In this document: in pieces, positions 1-8,223 of the stretch | Position numbering within the stretch: position 1 is the stretch's first letter | How the letters are laid out: each line of letters starts with the position of its first letter | Assembly (NCBI GenBank): GCA_009377695.1 | Contig: WHTP01000002.1 | Coordinates: 1-37,472 of the forward strand | Direction of reading: 5' to 3' | DNA: 37,472 nt | From: Hyphomicrobiales bacterium | Lineage (GTDB): Bacteria; Pseudomonadota; Alphaproteobacteria; Rhizobiales; Xanthobacteraceae | Notes under the pieces: generated by a model | What the model was told of the DNA's origin: nothing | What the model saw: only the letters and a program-made list of their open reading frames with translations | The model's database searches: none | Position numbers and translations under genes: made by a program

Positions 1-1098
1 AAATTGCTCGGCCGGCATCCAGCCGGACACGAGCAACGATCCGTCGTCGCGCCGGACCACCATCGGCTCGGGCGATCCCTCCTCGGTGTGAAACTCTCCG
101 ACGATCGCTTCGAGGATGTCGGCGGAGGTAACGACGCCTTCGAAATGACCGTACTCGTCGACCACGAGCCCGATATGCACCGTCGAGCCTTTAAGAATGG
201 CGACGACGTCGCGAGCGTCAACGGTATCCGGCACGATCGGGGCAGGACGGACGTGGCTGCGGATGTCGGGCTCACCGCCGTTCATAAACGCATGCAGCAG
301 GTCCTTGGCTTGAATCACGCCAATCACGTCGTCGGGATCTGACTCGAACGCCGGCAGCCGCGAGTGCGGTGAGTTCCTGATCGCGGCGTGGATGGCCTGC
401 GGGTCGTCCGCAAGTCGGATCATGTCCACCTCGCGGCGCGGCGTCATCACGGCGCGCACCGGCGCATCGCCGAGACGCATAACGCCGGCAATCATCTCCT
501 TCTCGCCGGGCTCGAGCACGCCGGCGTGTTCAGCTTCGGCGACCAAGGTCCGGATTTCTTCTTCGGTGACCTTGTCGGCTGTCGGCTTGTGTTGCCCCAG
601 CAGGCGCAGCACCGCCCGCCCCGATGTATCGAGAAGCCAAACCAGCGGCGACATGATCTTTGCCAGAAACATCATCGCCGGTGCGACGCGAACGGCGATG
701 CCTTCCGGATTGCGCAAGGCGATCCGCTTTGGAACGAGCTCGCCGATGATCAGCGACATGTAAGTGATGGCCGCGACGACGACGCCGATCCCGATCACGT
801 CCGCGAACCGGTCGGGCATGCCGAGCTCCATCAGCAAGGCGCTCAGGCGCAGACCCAAGGTGGCGCCGGAGAATGCGCCCGACAGCACGCCGACGAGCGT
901 GATGCCGATCTGGACGGTCGACAGGAACCGTCCCGGATCTGTGGCGAGCGCCAGCGCACGCCGCGATCCGACAACGTTGCGCTCGATCATCGGCCGCAGC
1001 CGGGCCGGCCGCGACGAGACGATCGCCAGTTCCGACATCGCCAACAAGCCGTTGAGGAGCGTAAGGAAAAAAACGATCGCTAGTTCGGCGAATAACAT
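1..1098 (-). CDS. CorC/TlyC-family CNNM + CBS-pair membrane protein (3' end outside window)
   Basis: Reverse-strand reading from the ATG at 1098 stays open for 366 codons to the window edge, so the C-terminus is missing. The N-terminal third is hydrophobic and has the CNNM/DUF21 pattern (MLFAELAIVFFLTLLNGLLA, then SELAIVSSRPARL and LIIGELVPKRIAL). It is followed by a CBS pair around residues 205-330, with VRAVMTPRREVDMI, SRLPAFESDPDDVIGVIQ and VDEYGHFEGVVTSADILEAI. The last visible residues enter the CorC-type C-terminal domain (GSLLVSGWMPAEQF). Family members are inner-membrane proteins linked to Mg/Co efflux or tolerance and are often annotated as hemolysins; a haemolytic role is not implied. 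The long plus-strand ORFs over this stretch are antisense shadows. Confidence 0.9.
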   Translation of the reverse strand, partial: MLFAELAIVFFLTLLNGLLAMSELAIVSSRPARLRPMIERNVVGSRRALALATDPGRFLSTVQIGITLVGVLSGAFSGATLGLRLSALLMELGMPDRFADVIGIGVVVAAITYMSLIIGELVPKRIALRNPEGIAVRVAPAMMFLAKIMSPLVWLLDTSGRAVLRLLGQHKPTADKVTEEEIRTLVAEAEHAGVLEPGEKEMIAGVMRLGDAPVRAVMTPRREVDMIRLADDPQAIHAAIRNSPHSRLPAFESDPDDVIGVIQAKDLLHAFMNGGEPDIRSHVRPAPIVPDTVDARDVVAILKGSTVHIGLVVDEYGHFEGVVTSADILEAIVGEFHTEEGSPEPMVVRRDDGSLLVSGWMPAEQF

Positions 1099-1201
1099 GA
1101 CTGGTCAGATAGCGACTGCCTTGATCGCGCGAAAGTGGGTCATTGTCTGTGTGTGTTCGTCAATTGTTCTGCCCGATCCGCCACTGTACCACCAGATGCG
1201 C

Positions 1202-1239
1202 CCAAAAAGCATCATGGCCGAGGATGACCCCGGCCATGA
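1202..1239 (-). terminator. Intrinsic terminator of the thiamine-diphosphate enzyme gene
   Basis: Read on the minus strand, 28 nt after the stop of the gene ending at 1267, there is a 9-bp perfect stem (arms 1231-1239 and 1212-1220, 10-nt loop). It is followed on the same strand by a run of five T, at plus positions 1204-1208. This is a textbook rho-independent terminator and separates this gene from the CorC-like gene downstream. Confidence 0.85.
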
Positions 1240-1266
1240 CGTGATCTTCGTCGGTTTGCGGTCTGT

Positions 1267-3117
1267 TTATTTCTTGGCAGCCGCTTCCGTGCCGCGCAGC
1301 ATCGCAGCCGTCGTCACCGCGGAGTAACCGGGCTCGACCCGCACGTCGACCACCGCCACTTCGCCGGCCTCGACCGCGGCAATCGCCTTGCGGAAGGTCT
1401 CGACCAGGTCGTCCTGCTTGGTCACCGGACCGAAGCCGTGTGCGCCCTGCGAGCGGGCGAGCGCCGCGATGTCGATATCCGGCGGCGAGATGCGCTGGCC
1501 GATCCAGCGGTTCTCCGGCGGCCGCGAGCGGATGCGCGCGACTCGTTCCTGGTGCAGCTCGTCATTGAAGAACGAGCGGTTGTTGGCAACAACGATGAGC
1601 AGCGGAATCTTGTAGTGCGCCGCGGTCCAGAGTGCGACGTTGCTCATCATGAAGTCGCCGTCGCCGCATACGGCAACTGGGAGCCGGTTCGAACCTTTGA
1701 GCGCAAGCGCCGCACCGACCGCATTGCCGGGGCCGCCGCCGACGCCACCACCACCTTCCGAGCCGACATAATCGAGCGGATGGCGGAACGGCCAGGTCGC
1801 GCCGTCCCATGACAGCGAGATGTGCGAGAGCGTCACGTCGCGGTCGCCGCAGGCGAACTTGAGTGCGCGCACGAGATCGTTGACGACGAGCTTGCCGGTC
1901 GAGAGATCCGGCTTGTCGCGCTTCGGCAGCGGCGGCGCAATGTAGGGCTTCACGGTGACGCCGAGCGCCTTGTTGAGCTCGGGCACCGCCTCATCGGGCG
2001 TCACCGGCAGCAGCACGTCGACCGCCGGCAGGCCCTGATAGTCCATGCTCCAGCCGCGATGGATGCGGAAGTCGTTGGTGACCGAGATCACCTTCGCCTT
2101 TGGCATCTCGTCGCCGAACGTCACCTTGAACACGCCCGCGAGGTCGACCCAGTCGAGATTGAGGATCACGTCGGCGGCCTTCACTGCGGTCTGCGCGTCC
2201 GGCGGGATCGCACTGCCGCCGGGAGCGCAGGCATGCAGCGGATGGTCGGTCGGGAATGAGGCGCCGATCTTGAGCTCGGTGATGACCTTGGCGTTGAGCG
2301 CCTCGGCGAGGGCCACGCGCTCGTCCCATGCCTCGACGCTACGCGAGGTCCGGCCGCAGAGGATGACCACGTTCTTCGCGCCCTTGAGCAGGGTCGCGGC
2401 CTTCTTGATCGTCTCGGCCGACGGCGCCGTGTCCGTCTGCGGCATGAAGCGGGCGGGATCGATCGGTGCGAGCTCTTCGGTGAGCTTTGCTTCCTGCAAC
2501 TCGGCGTCGAAATTGACGTAGACGGGACCCTGTGGCGAGGTGTTGGCGATCCAGGTTGCACGCAGCAGCGCTTCGCGTGACGCGGCCGGCGAGGCGGGCT
2601 GGTCGTCCCACTTGGTGTAGTCGCGAATGATCGCACCCTGATCGCGCGCAGTATGGATCCAGTCGATCCACGGGCGGCGCTTGTGCGCGTCGACCGGACC
2701 CGTTGCACCGAGAATGACGATCGGCATGCGATCGCACCACGCGTTGAACACCGCCATGGTGGCGTGGAACAGCCCGACATTCGAGTGCACCGCCGCCGCC
2801 ATCGCCTTGCCGGTGACCTTGGCATAGCCGTGCGCGATCGCCACCGCCACCTCTTCGTGCAGGCACAGGATCATCTGCGGCGTCTCGTTGCCGAGATAGT
2901 TCACGATGGAGTCGTGAATGCCGCGATAGCTGGCGCCGGGGTTAAGCGCGATATAGGGAATTTCGAGATCGCGCAGCGTCTCGGCAATGACGTCCGAGCC
3001 CCAGCCGGGCGCATTGGCGGTGGTCAGGTTGGCGGGGCGGTCGATTTCCTTCAGGGAAGGATGGGCGGAAGTCGAAATCTCGGCGGCGGGCGCCGCCTTG
3101 GCGGTTGCAGTGCTCAC
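1267..3117 (-). CDS. Thiamine-diphosphate-dependent enzyme, acetolactate synthase/decarboxylase-like
   Basis: A 616-residue protein with the three-domain layout of ThDP enzymes. The N-terminal pyrimidine-binding domain carries the conserved catalytic-type glutamate in LCLHEEVAVAIAHGYAK (about residues 85-100). The middle domain spans about 235-385. The C-terminal pyrophosphate-binding domain has the Mg-ThDP motif, GDGD at 485-488 paired with NN at 512-513. The substrate cannot be assigned; acetolactate synthase large-subunit-like, benzoylformate decarboxylase-like and oxalyl-CoA decarboxylase-like enzymes share these motifs. I chose the GTG at 3117 because AAGGA lies 7 nt upstream; the open frame extends to 3321, but that extension only translates an intergenic hairpin repeat. 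The gene is followed by its own intrinsic terminator, and no small regulatory ALS subunit is adjacent. Confidence 0.88.
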   Translation of the reverse strand: MSTATAKAAPAAEISTSAHPSLKEIDRPANLTTANAPGWGSDVIAETLRDLEIPYIALNPGASYRGIHDSIVNYLGNETPQMILCLHEEVAVAIAHGYAKVTGKAMAAAVHSNVGLFHATMAVFNAWCDRMPIVILGATGPVDAHKRRPWIDWIHTARDQGAIIRDYTKWDDQPASPAASREALLRATWIANTSPQGPVYVNFDAELQEAKLTEELAPIDPARFMPQTDTAPSAETIKKAATLLKGAKNVVILCGRTSRSVEAWDERVALAEALNAKVITELKIGASFPTDHPLHACAPGGSAIPPDAQTAVKAADVILNLDWVDLAGVFKVTFGDEMPKAKVISVTNDFRIHRGWSMDYQGLPAVDVLLPVTPDEAVPELNKALGVTVKPYIAPPLPKRDKPDLSTGKLVVNDLVRALKFACGDRDVTLSHISLSWDGATWPFRHPLDYVGSEGGGGVGGGPGNAVGAALALKGSNRLPVAVCGDGDFMMSNVALWTAAHYKIPLLIVVANNRSFFNDELHQERVARIRSRPPENRWIGQRISPPDIDIAALARSQGAHGFGPVTKQDDLVETFRKAIAAVEAGEVAVVDVRVEPGYSAVTTAAMLRGTEAAAKK

Positions 3118-3150
3118 TGGACAATCCTTGTTATTTTGGGGGTAGTTGGG

Positions 3151-3314
3151 CTGGTGTCCCGATTCCGAAGTTCGTACGGCTTCGCGGCGACCTCCAATAC
3201 GAACTTCGGAATCGAAGGACACCAGCAACTCATCAGTTCTAGTGTGGCTTTGGTTCAGAAGTCCGCATTCGGACTCGCGGCAATACCGTGCGGACTTCTG
3301 AACCGCCACACTAG
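3151..3314 (-). repeat. Composite double-hairpin repeat, copy 1 (hairpin A 3151-3225, hairpin B 3239-3314)
   Basis: Two long imperfect inverted repeats are separated by a 13-nt spacer (3226-3238). Hairpin A has a 7- to 9-bp outer stem and a 17-bp inner stem (CGATTCCGAAGTTCGTA and its complement) with a 2-nt AA bulge. Hairpin B has a 10-bp outer stem beginning CTAGTGTGGC, a 3-nt TTT bulge and a 16-bp inner stem (GGTTCAGAAGTCCGCA and complement). The order B-spacer-A on the minus strand matches copy 2 on the plus strand, so this copy is inverted. It lies between the transglycosylase stop and the ThDP enzyme start, and may act as a terminator for the former. Confidence 0.9.
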
Positions 3315-3330
3315 TCGACATAAAATCGGA

Positions 3331-4560
3331 TCAGCGGGCGTCGCGCAACCGTGCAAGTAGCCTCACGCCGGCATAGCCGTCCGGTTCCATGCCGACTTTC
3401 CGCTGGAAATTGCTGACGGCCTGCATGGTGGCGGCGCCGACCCGCCCGTCGGCACCTTTGGTGTCGAAGCCGATCGCGGTCAGGCGGCGCTGGATTTCCT
3501 GGATTTCAGCCAGCGTCGGCGGACGTTCGCCGCCAGGAAATTTGGGCGTGACGAGATCGGCGCCATTGATCACGTCGGCGAGGTGCACGATCGACAACGT
3601 GTAGTTCATCGATGGGTTGTAGCTGCGCACGGCGTAGAAATTTGACCCGAGCAGAAAGCCGGGGCCGCCTTTCTGGGGCACCCAAAGCTTGGCAGTCACG
3701 GACGGGGAAGGGAAGGCACGACCATCGGCGCGCGTGACGCCGGCTTTCTGCCACGCCTCATAGGTGCGAGATGCGTTTCCGCCGCGTTGGCCGCGCGCAT
3801 TGACCTCGTAGCCCCAATGCTCGCCGCGCCGATACTTGCCGCGGTTGACGAGGTAGCGCGCAGTCGACGCGAGCGCATCGTCGGGACGTCCGAACGGATT
3901 GACGCGGCCGTCGCCGTCATAGTCCATGCCGACATTGATCCAGACCTCCGGCATCCACTGGGTGTGACCCATGGCGCCGGCCCAGGAGCCGCGCATCTCG
4001 GCGGGCGTCGACCAGCCGCGTTCGACGATGCGCAATGCGTTGATCAGCTCCTGCTCCCAATAGGTGCGGCGGCGCGGTTCGCCCCACGCCAAGGCGGCGA
4101 GCGCCGGAAACACCGGGCGCATGTGGTTCTTCTGCACGTCGGGATCGCCATAGGCGGATTCGATGCCCCACAGCGCCAACAGCACCGTGCGCGACACGCC
4201 AGTGTCCTTTTCGATGCGTGCCAGCAACGCGCCGTGCTCCTTGAGCTTCTCCTTGCCGGTCTGGATGCGCCAGTCGGAAACGCGCCGGTTGAGGTACTGC
4301 CAGATCTTTTCCTTGAACTCGGGCTGGTTGCGGACGGCCGTGAAGACGGATGTGTCCGGCTTGAGATTGCCCATGACGCGCGTGTAGGTCGCGTCCGAGA
4401 CGCCGCGCTGCAGCGCCCGCGACCGAAAGCCTTCAACCCATTGCGGGAACGGCCGCGCGCCTTGTGCTTGCGCAGGCAATCGCCAAGCGATCGTCGATGT
4501 GAACGCGCCTGTAAGAATCGGCAAGAATGTGCGGCGGGAGAGGGAACGTTCTTCGCTCAT
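3331..4560 (-). CDS. Exported MltB-like lytic murein transglycosylase
   Basis: A 409-residue protein that cleaves peptidoglycan glycan strands with formation of 1,6-anhydromuramyl ends (family knowledge). The N-terminus has a twin-arginine-type signal (SRRTFLPILTGAF, cleavage probably after AQA near residue 32), so export to the periplasm is expected. The SLT_2/MltB catalytic domain spans about residues 35-325, with the catalytic glutamate at 134 in LWGIESAYGDP and the supporting motifs AGAMGHTQWMP and DYDGDGRVNPF. A peptidoglycan-binding domain follows at about 345-405 (IQRRLTAIGFDTKGADG). The ATG at 4560 is chosen because GAGG lies about 8 nt upstream and it puts the signal peptide at the very N-terminus; upstream in-frame ATGs exist at 4578 and 4653. 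The gene is flanked by inverted copies of the composite hairpin repeat. Confidence 0.92.
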   Translation of the reverse strand: MSEERSLSRRTFLPILTGAFTSTIAWRLPAQAQGARPFPQWVEGFRSRALQRGVSDATYTRVMGNLKPDTSVFTAVRNQPEFKEKIWQYLNRRVSDWRIQTGKEKLKEHGALLARIEKDTGVSRTVLLALWGIESAYGDPDVQKNHMRPVFPALAALAWGEPRRRTYWEQELINALRIVERGWSTPAEMRGSWAGAMGHTQWMPEVWINVGMDYDGDGRVNPFGRPDDALASTARYLVNRGKYRRGEHWGYEVNARGQRGGNASRTYEAWQKAGVTRADGRAFPSPSVTAKLWVPQKGGPGFLLGSNFYAVRSYNPSMNYTLSIVHLADVINGADLVTPKFPGGERPPTLAEIQEIQRRLTAIGFDTKGADGRVGAATMQAVSNFQRKVGMEPDGYAGVRLLARLRDAR

Positions 4561-4894
4561 GGCATGAGCCTCGCGCATGAATGACCAGCCGCTTGAACGA
4601 GCTTTTCGTTCAAAATGCGGACACGCCAAGTGCGGCATCCTTAATCCGGGCACAAGCTTAATCGGTCTCGCGAGGCAAATGTCCTCCGAGGTGCTTGCGA
4701 TGCACCCATGAGCGGACCAGTGCCGACGCTGGCTCGTCTCCGGAGACGCCCTCGCCGAACGGGGCGAAAGGAATATAGGCTAGGAAAATAGTCCGGTTCG
4801 ACGTGGGATACCTTGCCGACGGCGCAACGCCCAGGAACAATCTGCGGAGGCCCAAGTTGCGTAATAGTAAGCTACACGTGTGGGGAAGCCCGTG
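4561..4894. other. Divergent intergenic region, no gene supported
   Basis: About 330 bp between the divergently read transglycosylase gene (minus) and the zinc-ribbon gene (plus). Promoters for both must lie here, but I see no convincing -35/-10 pair. A 65-codon minus-strand ORF at 4658-4855 has no recognisable domain and lacks a clear ribosome binding site, so I do not call it. Confidence 0.5.
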
Positions 4895-5146
4895 TCAGTG
4901 CAGGAACCGGCCGTGCCGTGTGAACGGTGCGGCGGCGTAACGAGCTTCGTGACGCAACTCGCGCCGCTCCGAGGAGTCGGTGCCCAGATATTTGAGTGTA
5001 CCAGGTGCCAACACTACACTTGGCAGGATTGGCATCTCACCCCGCGCGTGCCGGCCCGACCGCCTGCTGAGGCACAACAGCAACAGCAACAGCAGCAACA
5101 ACAACAGCAATCTCAATTCTCAAAAAAAGACGAGCCGGATACCTAG
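4895..5146 (+). CDS. Small zinc-ribbon protein with a C-terminal polyglutamine tract
   Basis: An 83-residue hypothetical protein. The first half has two CxxC knuckles (CERCGG and CTRCQ) about 25 residues apart, the layout of a small zinc ribbon. A run of twelve glutamines (codons 5075-5110, mixed CAA/CAG) follows, then a charged tail (KKDEPD). Such short two-knuckle proteins are common hypotheticals in this bacterial group; the function is unknown. The start is uncertain: GTG at 4895 (VSVQEP) has GGGGAAG only 3 nt away, and a GTG at 4880 would add five residues. The stop TAG coincides with the CTAG that opens composite repeat copy 2, so the insertion may have reset the C-terminus. Confidence 0.7.
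   Translation, partial: SVQEPAVPCERCGGVTSFVTQLAPLRGVGAQIFECTRCQHYTWQDWHLTPRVPARPPAEAQQQQQQQQQQQQSQFSKKDEPDT
5075..5110 (+). repeat. CAA/CAG trinucleotide tract
   Basis: Twelve consecutive in-frame CAR codons (CAA and CAG interspersed) inside the zinc-ribbon gene. They encode polyglutamine. Being a triplet repeat, changes in copy number would keep the frame. Confidence 0.95.
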
Positions 5147-5307
5147 TGTGGCGGTTCAGAAGTCCGCATCATTCTCGCGGCGAGTCCGACAAGCGGACTT
5201 CTGAACCAAAGCCACATTAGATTCAAAGAGTCGCTAGTGTCCTTCGATTCCGAAGTTCGTATAAGCGGCCGCCGCGAAATGGTACGAACTTCGGATCGGG
5301 ACACTAG
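5143..5307 (+). repeat. Composite double-hairpin repeat, copy 2 (hairpin B 5143-5220, hairpin A 5234-5307)
   Basis: Hairpin B has arms 5143-5167 and 5193-5220, with outer stem CTAGTGTGGC/GCCACATTAG, inner stem GGTTCAGAAGTCCGC and its complement, and an AAA bulge at 5208-5210. A 13-nt spacer (5221-5233, ATTCAAAGAGTCG) leads to hairpin A, whose ends are CTAGTGTCC and GGACACTAG with a TT bulge after the left outer stem. Both hairpins start with CTAGTGT and end with (A/T)(C/T)TAG-like termini, the look of TA/CTAG-targeting MITEs. It lies between two convergent genes, where the hairpins can serve as a bidirectional terminator. Confidence 0.92.
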
Positions 5308-5387
5308 CGTCACCACTCCGGCAGCTTCACTCGAGCCGGGTGGGCTGGTGTTGCTGCCTACCCCGCGCAACAGTCATGATCGGAAAC

Positions 5388-6800
5388 TCAGCGCAGCATT
5401 GCGTTGCTGATCACGATTTCACAATTGAGCCCTGATGGGGGCCAATCGAAATGCACGCTGCCACCAAGCTGGCCGCTCAGGATGTTTTCGATAACCCGCG
5501 TACCGAAGCCACGACGACTTGGCGGTTCGACTTGCGGGCCTCCGGTTTCGGTCCATTGGAATATGAGGTTTCCCTCTTTATGGAACCACGCGACGTGAAC
5601 GCGCCCTTCCGGTTGCGAGAGCGCGCCGTATTTGGCTGCATTCGTTGCAAGCTCATGCAGGGCGATTGCCATCGCCTGCGCCGCGTTGGGCTCTAAAACG
5701 ACTTTCGGCCCGTCAACCTGGGTTCGGCCGTCGTTCTCTTGTGAATAGGGAGCGAATTCTTGCGTCACCAGAAGTCTCAACTCCGCTCCCGTCCATCGCG
5801 ACGCGACGAAAAGGGAATGAGCGTTTGCCAGAGACTGAATTCTGCCCGCGATGGTGCCCTTAAAGCCTTCAACAGTTGATGCGTTTGTGAGATGAACCGT
5901 CGCTTGCACCGTGGCCAGTATGTTCTTGGTACGGTGCTCGGCTTCGCGGCCAAGGATAGCGAGTTGCATTTCGGTGCGCTTGCGTTCGCTGATGTCGCGC
6001 GCGATCTTCGATGCGCCGATGATTCTCCCGCGCGAATCCTTGATAGGAGAAACCGTCAGCGAAACCTCAATTCGGCCTCCGTATTTGCGTTGCCGCACGG
6101 TTTCATAGTGTTCGACCCGTTGGCCGCGTTTGATCCGTTCGATGATCGAGTCTTCCTCGGCATGCAATTCGGCGGGAATCAATGTCTTGACCGGTTTCCC
6201 GATAATCTCCTCGGCGGGATATCCGAAGATCCGCTCCGCGCCTTTGTTCCAGTTCGTAATGATGCCGTTGAGATTCTTGCCGACAATCGCGTCATCGGAG
6301 GACTCGACGATCGCGGCGAGACGCTGAGCGGCGTTCTCCTCGAGCTTCCGCTCGGTGATGTCGACCAACAGGTTCACGGCTCCGATGAACTCTCCCGCCG
6401 AATTGTAGATGGGCGTAGGAAAGGGGATGAAAGGTACGCGCGTTCCGTCCGGTCGTTCGGCGACCGCTTCGACTCCGCGGATCGGCCGCCGTTCCTTGAC
6501 AGCGACGGCCATGGGGCATTGGTCGTGGGGCATCGGCCGGCCGTCCGGCCAATAGAGTTTCCATGAGCCGCACCATTCACTTTGGTCCAACTCGGGGTGG
6601 CAACCCCAAAGCTCAGCGGCCGCCGGATTGAAATACGTGATGCGGCCTGCGGCGTCGGTCGTATAGATCGCAGCCGGAAGCGCGTTCAGCAATTGGCGGA
6701 AAAAGCCGTCGCCGCGCAGCAGCGGCTCAGCCGCTTCCATGATAAGATTGCTGAGGGGCGGATCGAGATCGGAGCCTGCTAATGTCACCTTGTCCATCAT
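5388..6800 (-). CDS. HWE-family sensor histidine kinase with two PAS domains
   Basis: A 470-residue cytoplasmic-type sensor kinase with no membrane segment. PAS 1 spans about residues 34-150 and PAS 2 about 160-285 (SDDAIVGKNLNGIITNWNKG ... GYPAEEIIGKPV); both end in the PAC-like DITERK and DISERKR. The phosphoacceptor region is EAEHRTKNILATVQATV (about 300). The N-box ALHELATNAAKYGAL and the later FQWTETGGP provide the H and W-x-E that define the HWE family. A G-box (GFGTRVIENIL) closes the ATPase domain. The ligand is unknown; no response regulator is adjacent. The open frame continues to 7013, overlapping the divergent methyltransferase start, so I chose the ATG at 6800, which leaves a 211-bp shared promoter region. 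The start is moderately certain. Confidence 0.9.
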   Translation of the reverse strand: MMDKVTLAGSDLDPPLSNLIMEAAEPLLRGDGFFRQLLNALPAAIYTTDAAGRITYFNPAAAELWGCHPELDQSEWCGSWKLYWPDGRPMPHDQCPMAVAVKERRPIRGVEAVAERPDGTRVPFIPFPTPIYNSAGEFIGAVNLLVDITERKLEENAAQRLAAIVESSDDAIVGKNLNGIITNWNKGAERIFGYPAEEIIGKPVKTLIPAELHAEEDSIIERIKRGQRVEHYETVRQRKYGGRIEVSLTVSPIKDSRGRIIGASKIARDISERKRTEMQLAILGREAEHRTKNILATVQATVHLTNASTVEGFKGTIAGRIQSLANAHSLFVASRWTGAELRLLVTQEFAPYSQENDGRTQVDGPKVVLEPNAAQAMAIALHELATNAAKYGALSQPEGRVHVAWFHKEGNLIFQWTETGGPQVEPPSRRGFGTRVIENILSGQLGGSVHFDWPPSGLNCEIVISNAMLR

Positions 6801-7011
6801 GGCGCCAGAAGGATCTCCCTGTGAATACGCAACAATCCGGGTCGTGGCTAGGGGAAGCAACGCCGTTCCTGGGGGGTACAGTGCCTCAATCCCGGCATGG
6901 AACTCCGGCGCGGCCCTGACGTTGCGGGCCTTCGGCCAGCTCCTTTTTTCCCGAAGAAGTATCATCGTGCCGCGTGCCCAAACGCCATAGGTCAACGGAC
7001 GAGGAAGCGCC

Positions 7012-7638
7012 ATGAATACCTCTGACCGGCAAGCGCACTGGGAGCACGTTTACGCCACGAAAAGTGAAGGCGAGGTCAGTTGGTTCCAAGACAACCCGAC
7101 GATCTCCCTTCAATTGATCGCGGCGACGGGAGCGGGCCTGGGTTCGGCCATTATTGATGTCGGCGGCGGCGCGTCGCGGTTGGTGGATGCGCTGGTGGCG
7201 GGCGGACATCAGGCCGTCACCGTCCTGGACCTTTCGGACGCAGCGCTGGCCACGGCGAAGGCGAGGCTTGGGAGCGGGGCGCAGACGGTGACATGGATTG
7301 CCGCCGATGTGACCACATGGAACCCGACCGAACAGTACGACGTGTGGCACGATCGAGCCGCGTTCCACTTCTTGACCGACCGCGGCGACCGGGACGCATA
7401 CGTCGCACGGCTGACCAAGGCGCTTCGCTGGGGCGAGCAGGCGATCATCGGCACATTCTCGCTGCAGGGACCGGAACGGTGCAGCGGGCTTTCCGTGGTG
7501 CGCTACGATGCGCGCAGCCTCGGCGAGATTCTTGGGCCGGCGTTCCAGCTATTGGAGACGCGCGACGAAGAGCACCGCACGCCGTGGGGATCGTCGCAGC
7601 ATTTTCAGTTCAGCCGGTTCGGCTTCGCCGGTTGCTGA
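7012..7638 (+). CDS. Class I SAM-dependent methyltransferase
   Basis: A 208-residue protein with a Rossmann-type SAM-binding core: motif I IDVGGGASRLVDALV (about residues 48-62), the acidic end of beta 2 in VLDLSDAAL, and the motif around DVTTWNPTEQYDVWHDRAAF. The N-terminal pattern (AHWEHVYATKSEGEVSWFQ) matches the small methyltransferases often annotated as methyltransferase domain 25 or thiopurine-like proteins. The substrate is unknown. A ribosome binding site (GAGGA) lies about 7 nt before the ATG. It is divergent from the HWE kinase. Confidence 0.88.
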   Translation: MNTSDRQAHWEHVYATKSEGEVSWFQDNPTISLQLIAATGAGLGSAIIDVGGGASRLVDALVAGGHQAVTVLDLSDAALATAKARLGSGAQTVTWIAADVTTWNPTEQYDVWHDRAAFHFLTDRGDRDAYVARLTKALRWGEQAIIGTFSLQGPERCSGLSVVRYDARSLGEILGPAFQLLETRDEEHRTPWGSSQHFQFSRFGFAGC

Positions 7639-7833
7639 TCTGGTGACGGCTGTGAACATCATCCGCCATCGGAGATGGCGGTGGCCCAATACGCTTGTGG
7701 TATTCGCTGGAGCGCCGCGATCGTTTCTGAACGGCCGTTCCTGAAAATTCCACCAATCCGCCGTGCGCGCGCTCTAATTCGGCCGCGCCGCCCGACTTTG
7801 CTATGCGCATCACATAATAACAGCGAGGCGACA

Positions 7834-8223
7834 ATGAATAACGTCACGACAGCAGCGATTGCTGCTTGCGCCGGAGCAACTGCTCTTGCCTTCACGGCCA
7901 TTCAATCTGCCAGCGCAGCCGATATGCCGTATGTGCCCGAATACTACGGTGAGCCACCGGACCAACAGTACTATCAACAGCGCTATGTCGAGGAGCGCTA
8001 TGAATATCTTGAGCCGGCACCGCGTCCGCCGGCTTACGTGCCGGTTCCGCCGCCTGTGGTCTACGCGCCAGCTCCTCGCGCTGTCGTCGTGGCTCCCGAG
8101 CCTTATTACGCTCCACCACGTCGCGTCTACGTTGAGCCCAATGGCCCGCGCGGTTATGGACCCCAAGTCGTCGGTGACTACGGGTACCACCGCGCGTGGG
8201 ACCCTGGATATCGGCGGTGGTGA
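7834..8223 (+). CDS. Small exported proline/tyrosine-rich protein
   Basis: A 129-residue protein with a Sec signal peptide (hydrophobic AAIAACAGATALAFTAIQ, cleavage after SASA near residue 29). The mature part is dominated by Pro, Tyr and Val in short irregular repeats (PEYYGEPPDQQYYQQRY, PPAYVPVPPPVVYAPAPRA). It has no enzyme motif and is probably periplasmic or cell-surface associated. The ATG at 7834 is preceded by GAGGCG; the open frame extends upstream to 7675, but only this start gives a proper signal peptide. A strong hairpin follows the stop. Function unknown. Confidence 0.8.
   Translation: MNNVTTAAIAACAGATALAFTAIQSASAADMPYVPEYYGEPPDQQYYQQRYVEERYEYLEPAPRPPAYVPVPPPVVYAPAPRAVVVAPEPYYAPPRRVYVEPNGPRGYGPQVVGDYGYHRAWDPGYRRW

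Noticed and set aside
388..1083. 231-codon plus-strand ORF
   Set aside because: Antisense to the CorC-like gene, which has clear CNNM and CBS motifs.
3118..3321. N-terminal extension of the ThDP enzyme to the ATG at 3321
   Set aside because: It translates the intergenic hairpin repeat; a GTG with a good ribosome binding site at 3117 starts the conserved protein.
4658..4855. 65-codon minus-strand ORF upstream of the transglycosylase
   Set aside because: No ribosome binding site, no domain, and it occupies the expected divergent promoter region.
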